From Planctomycetota bacterium (lineage in GTDB: Bacteria > Planctomycetota > Phycisphaerae > UBA1845), in assembly GCA_016200265.1 (NCBI GenBank), contig JACQFE010000057.1:1-46021 (forward strand): a stretch of DNA of 46,021 bases, read 5' to 3'. Position 1 is the stretch's first letter, and each line of letters opens with the position of its first letter. The position numbers were made by a program, and so were the translations under genes. The notes under the pieces are model-generated. The model did no database searches. It saw only the letters and a program-made list of their open reading frames with translations, and was not told the DNA's origin. Positions 34,484-42,507 of the stretch are shown here, piece after piece.

Positions 34484-34617
34484 ACAGCGAACTTCAGTTC
34501 GCGCGGATCACAAACTTGAAACGCACAGATTGCCTACTGGCGTGATTTGCGAGCATATAAAATCTGCGCAAATCTGCGTAATCTGCGGTTATATTTTTCC
34601 CATTCGAATTCGAATAA

Positions 34618-35607
34618 TCACGGCTCGTCGCCTTCCGGCTTTGCAGTCGTAGGCGCTGGCGTCGCAGGCTTCGTTGCCGTCGGTTTCACGGCCGCAGGCT
34701 TGCCTGCCGTCGGAGCCGCCAACGGCGCCGCCGACTTGCTATGACCCTTCGCCTCCTTCGACTCCATCCTTCGCGGCGATTCCAAAGTCGAACCCGCCGA
34801 GACAATCGAGCCGACCGGGACCAGATAAATCTCCACGCGACGATTCAATTCGCTGCCCGCTTCGCTCGAATTGTCCGCGATCGGTCGATATTCGCCGCAA
34901 CCCATGCAGCCAATCCGCTCCGGACGATAACCGGCCTTTTGAATTGCATTCCCCACCGCGATCGCACGATGCGCCGACAAGTGCCAATTCGTCGGATGCT
35001 TCTCGCGAGTCTGCGGTTTCTGAATCGGCCGCGTGTCCGTGTGCCCGACAATGACGACTTCAAAATCCGCCGCCGCGGACGAATTCAAAATACCCGTGAA
35101 GCTTCGCAGACCATCGACCGACGACGATTTCACTTCATCGCTACCGAGCGGAAAAAGAAGATCGGCCTTCCACTTCACCGTTCCGTGAGCCGCATCGTAG
35201 GCAACTTCACTCGGATGTTCTTCAGCAAAGTGCTTAAGGGCCGAGTCCAGCGCCGCAGGCAATTTGGGAATCATGATATCGCCGAACTGCTGTCGACCAC
35301 GCATATCCTCCAGCGTGCCGACGGCCAGCTTGCGATAGCCATCGAGCAGATCGTTCTCGCCGCGAAGATTCACGAGCAACTCATTCTTCGTCGCGAGTTC
35401 GCTATTCAGCGATTCAACTTTCGTCCGCAGCGTGTCATTGACCTGCCGCTCGTCATACAGATTTTGCCCCGTGGCTTCTTTCTCCGCGGCCAGGGTCCGA
35501 TTGGCCGCTTTCATCCGATCGAATTCGCTCATCGACACGCAACCGCTTGCACCGATCAACCACCACGCACTCACCGCGCCAACCGCCAGCCACCCTCTCC
35601 CTTGCAT
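34618..35607 (-). CDS. OmpA-family peptidoglycan-binding lipoprotein
   Basis: 329 residues, with GGAGG upstream of the ATG. A lipoprotein signal peptide ends in a lipobox LIGASGC. A coiled-coil stretch follows (residues about 30-90, ANRTLAAEKEATGQN through LVNLRGENDLL), then an OmpA C-terminal-like domain with VVIVGHTDTRPI, LSAHRAIAVGNAIQKAGY and NRRVEIYLVP, which would bind peptidoglycan. The tail is a Pro/Ala/Lys/Thr low-complexity region. It resembles MotB-C/Pal-type anchoring proteins that tether the outer layer to the wall. It appears to stand alone. Confidence 0.88.
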   Translation of the reverse strand: MQGRGWLAVGAVSAWWLIGASGCVSMSEFDRMKAANRTLAAEKEATGQNLYDERQVNDTLRTKVESLNSELATKNELLVNLRGENDLLDGYRKLAVGTLEDMRGRQQFGDIMIPKLPAALDSALKHFAEEHPSEVAYDAAHGTVKWKADLLFPLGSDEVKSSSVDGLRSFTGILNSSAAADFEVVIVGHTDTRPIQKPQTREKHPTNWHLSAHRAIAVGNAIQKAGYRPERIGCMGCGEYRPIADNSSEAGSELNRRVEIYLVPVGSIVSAGSTLESPRRMESKEAKGHSKSAAPLAAPTAGKPAAVKPTATKPATPAPTTAKPEGDEP

Positions 35608-35760
35608 CGCCTTGACCTCCTGTGCCTATAGCCCGATCCTGTCCCGGCCGACGTCCACGCCGACCCGCTTAGCCTTTCGGAATCTGCTCACGCCTTGGAA
35701 CTCGCTCGCCCGATTTGCGTATTCTGCCAAGATTAAGGCCAATGGCAAGAAGCGTTCGAA

Positions 35761-35781
35761 GCCGCGACCATAAGGAAGCGG
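35761..35781. repeat. GCCGCGACC/GGAAGCGG dispersed repeat, copy 1
   Basis: GCCGCGACCATAAGGAAGCGG. It differs at two bases from the copy at 35812-35832. Confidence 0.75.
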
Positions 35782-35811
35782 TTTCCTCGACGCCACCATC
35801 GATTTTACCGA

Positions 35812-35832
35812 GCCGCGACCGTGAGGAAGCGG
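35812..35832. repeat. GCCGCGACC/GGAAGCGG dispersed repeat, copy 2
   Basis: GCCGCGACCGTGAGGAAGCGG, 51 bases after copy 1 and in the same orientation. A third copy (40386-40408, opposite orientation) lies inside a coding sequence. Confidence 0.75.
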
Positions 35833-35843
35833 GAAAAACGTAA

Positions 35844-35961
35844 AACCGCAGATGACGCAGATTCGCACAGATTGGGATCGCGAAGACTCTCTTTGCGCCG
35901 TCCTCCTTACCAATGGGGATTGGAGGGTGCTATCCGCAGATTTCGCAGATGAGCGCAGATT
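35844..35961. repeat. CGCAGATT-type triple repeat, two copies next to parS
   Basis: 35844-35873 reads AACCGCAGATGACGCAGATT and onward; 35932-35961 reads ATCCGCAGATTTCGCAGATG and onward. Each is three degenerate units of about 10 bases. A third copy in opposite orientation is at 34561-34590. The 58 bases between the two copies hold no recognised signal. Confidence 0.65.
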
Positions 35962-35977
35962 TGTTTCACGTGAAACA
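35962..35977. promoter_or_regulatory. parS: parS centromere-like site, copy 1
   Basis: TGTTTCACGTGAAACA, a perfect 16-bp palindrome extended to 18 bp by flanking T and A. It is identical to the canonical parS consensus bound by chromosomal ParB/Spo0J, which then spreads and loads SMC to organise and segregate origin regions. The site is intergenic. Confidence 0.9.
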
Positions 35978-35993
35978 AGATTCCGCGAAACTC

Positions 35994-36009
35994 TGTTTCA
36001 CGTGAAACA
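35994..36009. promoter_or_regulatory. parS: parS centromere-like site, copy 2
   Basis: The same 16-bp sequence, 32 bp (centre to centre) from copy 1, about three helical turns. The palindrome here extends to 28 bp (35988-36015) with AAACTC/GAGTTT arms. No parA or parB gene is in the window. Confidence 0.9.
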
Positions 36010-36068
36010 GAGTTTGGCCGGGGTTAGGTTTTCTGCGAGCGCACAGTGTCGCCGCTAAAGAACTTCAA

Positions 36069-36105
36069 GGGCGCTCGGCGAATTTTCGATTTTCACCGAG
36101 CGCCC
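36069..36105 (-). terminator. Hairpin, probable terminator of the minus-strand beta-helix gene
   Basis: GGGCGCTCGG (36069-36078) pairs perfectly with CCGAGCGCCC (36096-36105) across a 17-base loop. It starts 30 bases beyond the stop of the gene that ends at 36136. A T-run is weak, so termination is likely but not certain. Confidence 0.55.
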
Positions 36106-36135
36106 GCGAAACTCGTCATCTTCAAATATCAGCCG

Positions 36136-38325
36136 TCATGGGCAAGTTGTTCCATGCCCGCAGGGTTTCAGCACCTCCAACGATGGAATTCTCGGATAAA
36201 CGGCTTGAGCGTCATTCGTTTGAATCTTTTGGTCGCCATTCACATCTTCCCGCTTATTGTCGCCACAATTTACGACGCATGGGATTTTCGGATAGACGGC
36301 CTGTGCATCGGGGGTTTGCACTTTGCCGTCGTCGTTTACATCGCCTTCTTGGACGACGTAGTCGATCTCAAAGTTCCCAACGCAATCCCAGTCGCCGACA
36401 TTCCGGATGCCGTACCAATGACGATGCTGCAACGAGTCCGACGCATTGTCGCCAGTTTGTTGGATCTTCAACGTGGTCCCGTTTTCCACCGCAAAAGTGA
36501 ATTTCGAGCTAATGTCAGAACCAAAGGCACCATTCGTGAGAAGTTCTTGAATCAAGACTTCGCCAGCGCCTGGTACCGCCTGAAGCGACGTTAGGAAATG
36601 AATTCGAATAATATTCTTACTCAACCGCCAGAGGCTGTGATTGTTCTGCGGCTCGGGAAGATTATTTGGATCAAGCACGGCGATGGCCGGACCCGGATAG
36701 CAAATTCCGCTGAAACAAGTAGGATGGCACTCGTCACCGTTGTCACAATCGGAGTCACTGGAACATGCTCGGTATTCATACGCGCCCATGTCCACGACAT
36801 GTGGATATCCCGTGGCCGTCTGGCCGGTATCGGTCACAGGAGCATTCACGAAACGCAAGTCTTTAATGAGATCGCGCGGAACTTTCTCGGTAATATTGCC
36901 GTTCTGATCGACATCAACTTCATCCGCGAGCACGTCGACGTTACTCCCGGCGTCGATGCACGGCGAAGTCGATTGAAGCTGCATGTTGCCGACCGTGTCG
37001 TCCGACGTACCCCAGATACCGTCCGTGCCCTTTGCGGCGCTCGTGATGAATTTCGGATCCGCCGTGATGTTTCCAGAACCGCTGAAGGACGGAACACAAG
37101 TCTGATTCGGAGGACTTGTAGGGCAGTCGCTCGCAATTGTACAAGACTGCGATGTCGCACTGCTGCAGTGCCCCTGCACGTCGCTGTACGCCACGTTCGC
37201 AGTACCGACGCTGTTGCCGATCTGCGCACCACTTGACGCTTCGTTGGACCAGACGATTGAATTCTGGATTGTGGCAGATGCAAACTCCACCTCGACTCCT
37301 CCGCCCACGCCGCCGCTCGCTTTGTTAAAAGCAATCGTGCAGTTTTCTGTGGTAACGGCAAGAGTATTGTCGCCCGCGTCGTTAATGAAAATGCCACCGC
37401 CCGAGCCGCCAAACCCGGAAACTCCGGCCGTGTTTCGCGCGATGAGTGTGTTCACGATGTGCGGCGCGCCTCCGCCTTCCGTGAGGCTGAGGCCGCCACC
37501 GTCATCGAGCGCCTGGTTGCCTACGATTTGGGAATTGTAAATGAAGTGTGGCGGATGTCCCTTTCCCGCCAATGCACCACCGTGTCCTGCCTTGTTGTAG
37601 GCGATTGTGCAATAGACGAAATACGAGGCGTTAGGGCTTTCAGGCGAGTATACACCTCCACCGCCGTTCTTCGCGTAGTTGCTCAAAACGGAACAATTTC
37701 GGAATATCGCGCGGCTTGAACCATTAATGCGAATTCCGCCGCCGCCAGAGTCACCAGCCTCGCCGGGTTCGTATCCGCCGTAAATTGTGAAGCCGTCGAG
37801 CACCGCGCTTAAGTCGGTTTCAGGAGCGGATGGAAGAGTTGGAAGTAAAACGACGTTTCGGCTGTTGCCTGCTCGCGTCGAGTCATCGGGCGCGCTCCCG
37901 CTCGCATCGTTACTGTCAATATCACCGCTCAGCACAGAATCCACGCTGTCATCGATGGTGTATGGGTCTGAATCCAGCGGGCGCTGCTCCAAGACCTTTT
38001 CCGAGTCCGTGCCTGCAAACCCGCCGTAAAGCGCGACGTTGGAAAGCAACTGAAAGCTAACGGAACTGCTGGAAGCAGACGGCTTGTACGTGCCGTGTGC
38101 AACCCAGAGTTGGCACGTGTTGCTCGCGTTGCAATTGCTGGTGTTTGACGCCCAGCTCAGCGCCGACTGCAAATCCGTCCAGGCATTCGCCCATGTCGAT
38201 CCATCGTTCGAGCCGGACGCGCTGGCCTTTACGTATTTGATGGTCGTCGCCGCGAGCGTGTGCGCCGACCCGAGGCCGATGAGAAATGCTTGTGCTCCAA
38301 TTAACAGTTTTTGCTTTCGAGACAT
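36136..38325 (-). CDS. Secreted right-handed beta-helix protein with dockerin-like C-terminus
   Basis: 729 residues from the ATG reading MSRKQKLLIGAQAFL, preceded by GGAG; the frame is open further upstream but lacks a ribosome-binding site there. A signal peptide (ending LAAT) is followed by YVKASASGSNDGSTWANAW and TYGGFAG-type motifs typical of planctomycete beta-helix exoproteins, then a long repeat region (DGFTIYGGYEPGE, FRNCSVLSNYAKNGGGGVYS, ENCTIAFNKASGG). A Cys-rich linker (CSSDSDCDNGDEC) leads to two calcium-binding dockerin-like repeats, DVNDDGKVQTPDAQ and DVNGDQKIQTNDAQ. Probably surface-anchored or secreted. Substrate or ligand unknown. Confidence 0.85.
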   Translation of the reverse strand: MSRKQKLLIGAQAFLIGLGSAHTLAATTIKYVKASASGSNDGSTWANAWTDLQSALSWASNTSNCNASNTCQLWVAHGTYKPSASSSSVSFQLLSNVALYGGFAGTDSEKVLEQRPLDSDPYTIDDSVDSVLSGDIDSNDASGSAPDDSTRAGNSRNVVLLPTLPSAPETDLSAVLDGFTIYGGYEPGEAGDSGGGGIRINGSSRAIFRNCSVLSNYAKNGGGGVYSPESPNASYFVYCTIAYNKAGHGGALAGKGHPPHFIYNSQIVGNQALDDGGGLSLTEGGGAPHIVNTLIARNTAGVSGFGGSGGGIFINDAGDNTLAVTTENCTIAFNKASGGVGGGVEVEFASATIQNSIVWSNEASSGAQIGNSVGTANVAYSDVQGHCSSATSQSCTIASDCPTSPPNQTCVPSFSGSGNITADPKFITSAAKGTDGIWGTSDDTVGNMQLQSTSPCIDAGSNVDVLADEVDVDQNGNITEKVPRDLIKDLRFVNAPVTDTGQTATGYPHVVDMGAYEYRACSSDSDCDNGDECHPTCFSGICYPGPAIAVLDPNNLPEPQNNHSLWRLSKNIIRIHFLTSLQAVPGAGEVLIQELLTNGAFGSDISSKFTFAVENGTTLKIQQTGDNASDSLQHRHWYGIRNVGDWDCVGNFEIDYVVQEGDVNDDGKVQTPDAQAVYPKIPCVVNCGDNKREDVNGDQKIQTNDAQAVYPRIPSLEVLKPCGHGTTCP

Positions 38326-38627
38326 GACATGACTCCATTCCGCCAAGAGCGGAGTCAGGCTCCTGATACTGGATTGTCGAATTCGGCAGGCGGCTCTTTT
38401 TTGTAATGTGGACCGTTTGAGCCTGACCGCGCCCGGTCGCTTGCCACTGAATACCTTGGCACGCGGCGTGCCATCACACGATTTATGCACCACGAAGTCC
38501 GAAAATGGGTTGACTGGTGCCCGGAGTGGATTTCGAGAGCCAAGGGGTGAGGCATTTCAAGTAACATTGGGTGAAATCTCACAGTTGCCTGAAATTCTCC
38601 CGCAGCCCGCTAGAATTGAGGGTGGTC
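38326..38627. other. Divergent intergenic region between two beta-helix genes
   Basis: About 300 bases separating two divergently transcribed genes, so it must hold both promoters. No strong -35/-10 pair could be picked by eye. The short frames that cross it have no supporting features. Confidence 0.6.
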
Positions 38628-40502
38628 ATGGAAATACAACCATTTAGAACAGCAGCCCTCGCATCATTGTGCGTGTGTTTTTCGGCCACTAGCTCAGTTG
38701 TAGCTCAGCGGACAATCTTCGTGAACGCTTCTGCCTCGGGAATAAGAAATGGTACGACATGGCATGACTCTTACACGGATTTGCAGGATGCCCTGAACGA
38801 CGCACGAACGCAAGGCGGCTGTCCGTGCGAAATTTGGATCGCTGGTGGAACTTACAAACCAGACCGCGGATCAGGCGATCGGGCTGCATCGTTCGAATTG
38901 GCCGATGATACCACAGTTTATGGAGGATTCGCAGGCAGTGAAACCGATCCGTCGCAGCGTGACTGCGTTAGCCATGAGACGATTCTAAACGGCGACCTCA
39001 ACGGTGACGATGACTGGGATTTGCTGCCCACGAGTTCGTGCTGCTCTACACATCACGAACCGGGATGCGACAACAACGAATGTGTTGCAGCAGTGGCGTC
39101 CTACTGGTCGCGTTGCCAAACTGCCATTTGGAGCATCACCTGTGTCGGACTCTCTGAGTCGTTGTGTTGCGACCTGTGCCGTCCAACTCGATGCGACAAC
39201 AGTTATCACGTGTTGAGTGTTCCCGCGTCCGCAACCGTTGCGATCGACGGACTGACAGTGGTCAACGGAGAAGCACATGGACCCGATGTGACCGTTAACC
39301 AAGGCGCTGGACTTTACGCCCCCGACGCAGATTCAAATGTCACCATTCGAGAATGCGTTTTTGAACACAACATGGCCGCCGGCTTTGACGCGATTTACGC
39401 CTACGTTGCTGGATCAGAAATCACGAACACATTGATCACCGAGAACGGAAATGCTCACCGCACAGGACCAAGTGGTCCGGACGCATCGGCCGGGCCTGTG
39501 GCTTTTCTGGGTGGGACTAGTGGAACGATTCAATCCACGTTCTTTGTGCGCAACGGTGGTGGCGGACTTCGCACAGGTACGAATGGGCTCATTGATGGCT
39601 GCGTCTTCGAAGGAAATCATGGGTATTATTCCCTTCAGTTTTACCCGGATTCCTCGCCACTGGTGACAGATTGCGTGTTCAGAGATAACGATCAAACTAC
39701 TGTCGAAACCGGAATCTATGCCCCGACGTTCGTCAACTGCCGCTTTCTTGGGAATTGGAATTCGGGTAGGGGGGCGACGTTGGCCGGAAGCGGATTCATC
39801 ACACTAGAAAACTGCTCGTTCGATGGCAACCGCGCGGCAGCGCGTAAGTGTCCGGACGAGCTCGGATCCCCAGGCGCTATAGAAAGCGGGGGTACGGTCG
39901 TCATTCGGAACAGCACGTTTACGAATAACGTCGGTCACACGGCCACCGCCGTTCTCGCGAATACGACAATTGAAAACTCGATTTTTTATGGTAATATTGG
40001 CGACGTTGGATTGGGTGCCGGAATTGCCATGATTTCTCCCGGCGTCCCGGACATAAGCTACAGCATCATTCAAGGGCAGACCGAGCAATACCCCGGCATT
40101 GGCAATCTCGACGTCGATCCCATGTTCGTCGATCCACTCGGCCCCGACGGAGTTGCCGGAACCGAAGACGACGACCTGCGTCTTTCACCCGACTCACCGG
40201 CCATCAACGCGGGTGATCCCAACTTCACTCCCGCGCCGGAAGGCGAGACTGACCTCGACGGCCACCCGCGAATCCTCTGCGGCCAAGTGGACATCGGCGC
40301 GTATGAATTCGGCATTGGGGATTATGATTGCAATCAAAGCGTGAATGCCGCGGATTTCGCGAATTGGGAGACGTGCGTTAGCGGTCCGCTTCCTGACGGT
40401 CGCGGCTCGGATAGTCCCTGTACAGCGTTCGACTTCGATGCTGATGGCGACGTGGACCTCAAGGACTTCTACGGCTTTCAGCAGGTTTTTGTGACGCCGT
40501 GA
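38628..40502 (+). CDS. Secreted right-handed beta-helix protein, paralogue of the divergent gene
   Basis: 624 residues from ATG at 38628 with GAGGG upstream. It has a signal peptide (AALASLCVCFSATSSVVAQ), then FVNASASGIRNGTTWHDSYT and VYGGFAGSETDPSQRD, which match the same region of the divergent neighbour. A Cys-rich stretch (CCSTHHEPGCDNNEC) interrupts the early helix. Beta-helix rungs follow (ENCSFDGNRAAARK, IRNSTFTNNVGHTA). The C-terminus is a planctomycete dockerin-like pair, DYDCNQSVNAADFANWETC and FDFDADGDVDLKDFYGFQ. Between the two lies PLPDGRGSDSP, which is encoded by a dispersed DNA repeat. Function unknown; secreted. Confidence 0.85.
   Translation: MEIQPFRTAALASLCVCFSATSSVVAQRTIFVNASASGIRNGTTWHDSYTDLQDALNDARTQGGCPCEIWIAGGTYKPDRGSGDRAASFELADDTTVYGGFAGSETDPSQRDCVSHETILNGDLNGDDDWDLLPTSSCCSTHHEPGCDNNECVAAVASYWSRCQTAIWSITCVGLSESLCCDLCRPTRCDNSYHVLSVPASATVAIDGLTVVNGEAHGPDVTVNQGAGLYAPDADSNVTIRECVFEHNMAAGFDAIYAYVAGSEITNTLITENGNAHRTGPSGPDASAGPVAFLGGTSGTIQSTFFVRNGGGGLRTGTNGLIDGCVFEGNHGYYSLQFYPDSSPLVTDCVFRDNDQTTVETGIYAPTFVNCRFLGNWNSGRGATLAGSGFITLENCSFDGNRAAARKCPDELGSPGAIESGGTVVIRNSTFTNNVGHTATAVLANTTIENSIFYGNIGDVGLGAGIAMISPGVPDISYSIIQGQTEQYPGIGNLDVDPMFVDPLGPDGVAGTEDDDLRLSPDSPAINAGDPNFTPAPEGETDLDGHPRILCGQVDIGAYEFGIGDYDCNQSVNAADFANWETCVSGPLPDGRGSDSPCTAFDFDADGDVDLKDFYGFQQVFVTP
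40386..40408. repeat. GCCGCGACC/GGAAGCGG repeat, copy 3, inside a gene
   Basis: CCGCTTCCTGACGGTCGCGG and onward is the reverse complement of the repeat at 35761 and 35812, with one or two differences. It keeps the frame of the beta-helix gene and encodes PLPDGRGS between the two calcium-binding repeats. Confidence 0.75.
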
Positions 40503-40506
40503 TGTG

Positions 40507-40608
40507 CAAAACCCGCCCCGTGAACGAGGCGGCTCTCAGAGGCGTGCGAGAAAGGATTCACGCACCAGCATGATGCGTCAAAAACCCGCCCCGTGAACGA
40601 GGCGGCTC
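40507..40608. repeat. Two direct copies of a hairpin repeat downstream of the beta-helix gene
   Basis: 40507-40535 and 40580-40608 both read AAAACCCGCCCCGTGAACGA then GGCGGCTC. Each forms a small stem (CCGCC / GGCGG around CCGTGAACGA). They lie between two convergent genes, where they could act as a two-sided terminator. The rest of the roughly 310-base gap up to the efp stop holds GC-rich repeat-like sequence and no gene. Confidence 0.7.
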
Positions 40609-40811
40609 GGAAGCTGTGCAACCGGGCGCTGACGCTTCCGGCTCAGATGGTGGGCGCGGCCCACCTTACAAGTACGGGTCACCGCCCCGCGCTCGCGCTT
40701 GGGGTTCGGACTATGGCGCAAAGTGAACCATCGCGCTCCCCGAAGAGCATCGCGGCCTTTCCTGTTTCGACTTTTCGGTTTTTCGATGTTTCGACGATTC
40801 GGCGCGGAGCG

Positions 40812-41372
40812 TTAGTTCGCGCGTTCGATGTATTCGCCGGTGCGGGTGTCGATGCGGATTTTTGTGCCGTTTTCGATGAACGGAGGCACACGGACTTTGG
40901 CCCCGGTTTCCACGATCGCCTCTTTCGATTGATTGGTGGCCGTCGCGCCTTTCACAACAGGAGGCGCATCGGTGATGGTGAGTTCCACGGTGAAAGGCAA
41001 TTCAAACGAGATCATCAGGCCGTTGAAGAACTCGCACTTGATCTTCTCGTTCGGTCGGAGCCACTTGGCCGCATCGCCCACGACGTCCGCATCGACCGTG
41101 AGCTGATCGTAATTCTCAAGGTCCATGACCACGAACTTGTCGCCTTCGCGATACAGATATTCGTATTCCTTTTGCTCGACGTACGGAACCTCGACGCGAT
41201 CATCGACATTGAAGCGAACGTCGGAAATGACGCCGGACTTGAGGTTCTTGATCTTGGCCTGCATGTAGCTGCGCTTGTTGCCTTTGGCGACGTGCTGGGC
41301 CTCGTGCACGACGGCGGGCTGCCCATCGTGCAGAATCGTTTTTCCTTTGCGAAGTTCGACGGCTTTGATCAT
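40812..41372 (-). CDS. efp: Elongation factor P
   Basis: 186 residues, standard length, with three beta-barrel domains. It binds the ribosome beside the P site and relieves stalling at polyproline stretches. The N-terminal KOW-like domain reads ELRKGKTILHDGQPAVV; the domain II/III region has PNEKIKCEFFNGLMISFELP and ends in GTKIRIDTRTGEYIERA. The modification loop reads VAKGNKRSYMQAK. By ungapped alignment with E. coli EF-P (Lys34 in KPGKGQAF), Asn32 stands at the modified tip, with Lys30 and Lys33 nearby. No modification enzyme (EpmA or EarP type) is in the window. Monocistronic. Confidence 0.95.
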   Translation of the reverse strand: MIKAVELRKGKTILHDGQPAVVHEAQHVAKGNKRSYMQAKIKNLKSGVISDVRFNVDDRVEVPYVEQKEYEYLYREGDKFVVMDLENYDQLTVDADVVGDAAKWLRPNEKIKCEFFNGLMISFELPFTVELTITDAPPVVKGATATNQSKEAIVETGAKVRVPPFIENGTKIRIDTRTGEYIERAN

Positions 41373-41530
41373 GCTACAAGCTCCAATCCCGGTTTTCTTT
41401 CGAGCACTGCATTGTCGGCGAAAATTGCCTGCGGGTCAAATTCGTCAATGCGCAAAGGCGAATTTGGTGCGAGAACGGATTCTCGCACCAGGAAGTCTGG
41501 AGGCAAACGGTTGTGCGGAGCGATGCACAT

Positions 41531-41604
41531 GTCGTCATCCTGAGCAAAACGAAGGATCTCGGCGAGATTCTTCATCCCCGCGTACGGGGACTCAGAATGA
41601 CGAC
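41531..41604. repeat. Intergenic imperfect inverted repeat (long hairpin)
   Basis: GTCGTCATCCTGAG at 41531 pairs with CTCAGAATGACGAC ending at 41604, with one mismatch. Inside are GGATCTCGGCGAGATTCTTC and CCCCGCGTACGGGG, which themselves form palindromes. It lies in the 320-base gap between efp and the methyltransferase. The last 60 bases before the methyltransferase hold degenerate tandem GACAATCG/CAATCGTC units and no gene. Confidence 0.75.
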
Positions 41605-41693
41605 AATTTGCGAGCCCCATTCGGCAATTGGAAATCGGCAGTCGGCAACTCTCCTTAATCGACAATCGCCAATCGTCAATCGACAATAGCTTC

Positions 41694-42500
41694 ATGTCTC
41701 GTTCCAAACGATCCGCCGTGCAGCGTTATCACGATCGCGTGGCCGGTCGGTACGACCAGTCCTACGAGGATGAATACTGGCAGTGGCACGACGCGCTCAC
41801 GTGGGAATATCTCAAGCCGTTTCTGCCGCGAGAGGCGCGGGCGACGATTCTTGATCTGGGCTGTGGAACCGGCAAATGGGCCGCGAAATTGCTCAAGAGC
41901 GGCTACCGCGTGGTGTGCGTGGACATCTCCGCGAACATGCTCGATCAGACGCGGCTCAAGGTTGAAGAAATGGGGGCGACCGAGCGTGTCGCGTTTGTGC
42001 AGGCCGACTTGTGCGATCTCGAAGCATTACCAAAAGGTGAAGCGGCAATGGCCATCGCCTTGGGCGATCCGATCGGATGTACGACGTCTCCCCCGAAGGC
42101 TTTGAAAGAGATTCGTCATGCGCTGCGAGATGATGGCGTCCTTGTGGCCACATTCGACAACAAGCTTGCGGCCTTGGATTTTTATCTCGAACGCGGCGAC
42201 ATCGAAGCATTCGAAAAATTTCTTCGCGACGGGCGCACGCATTGGCTGACGAAAGATGCCAGCGAACAATTTGAAATCACGACATTTGATCCGACGGAAT
42301 TGCGGACGATGATCGAACGGGCCGGCTTCAATGTGCTCGACATGGTCGGCAAGACGGTGCTGCCGATGCGTCATCATCGTAACCTGTTGGAATCACCCGA
42401 AGACCGCCGCCGCTGGTCGCGCATCGAACGCAGTCTCTGCCGTGATCCAGCCGCTATCGGCCGGGCGTCCCATATTCAAGTGGCATGTCGCGCGCATTGA
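41694..42500 (+). CDS. SAM-dependent methyltransferase (class I)
   Basis: 268 residues from ATG at 41694; an in-frame ATG 66 bases upstream lies in repeat sequence and is not used. The Rossmann-type SAM motif ILDLGCGTGKWAAKLLKSGY is at about residues 53-72, VVCVDISANMLDQTR is motif II, FVQADLCDLE motif III, and LRDDGVLVATFDNK the post-I strand. The N-terminal YHDRVAGRYDQSYEDEYW is typical of small-molecule or UbiE/SmtA-like enzymes. Substrate unknown. It is convergent with the next methyltransferase, with eight bases between the two stops. Confidence 0.8.
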   Translation: MSRSKRSAVQRYHDRVAGRYDQSYEDEYWQWHDALTWEYLKPFLPREARATILDLGCGTGKWAAKLLKSGYRVVCVDISANMLDQTRLKVEEMGATERVAFVQADLCDLEALPKGEAAMAIALGDPIGCTTSPPKALKEIRHALRDDGVLVATFDNKLAALDFYLERGDIEAFEKFLRDGRTHWLTKDASEQFEITTFDPTELRTMIERAGFNVLDMVGKTVLPMRHHRNLLESPEDRRRWSRIERSLCRDPAAIGRASHIQVACRAH

Positions 42501-42507
42501 ATGAAAT

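Larger units (their letters stand above)
35633..36135. other. Repeat-rich non-coding region carrying a parS pair
   Basis: About 500 bases with no gene that I can support; the short frames present are read across repeats. In order it holds two copies of a GCCGCGACC-type repeat, two copies of a CGCAGATT triple repeat, two parS palindromes and a 10-bp stem hairpin near the end of the downstream gene. The second CGCAGATT copy ends exactly where the first parS begins. Confidence 0.8.

Noticed and set aside
35633..36060. oriC
   Set aside because: parS is present, but no DnaA-box cluster, AT-rich unwinding stretch or dnaA/dnaN genes are visible.
40507..40608. Possible CRISPR array
   Set aside because: Only two units, no regular spacers and no cas genes; units are hairpin repeats.
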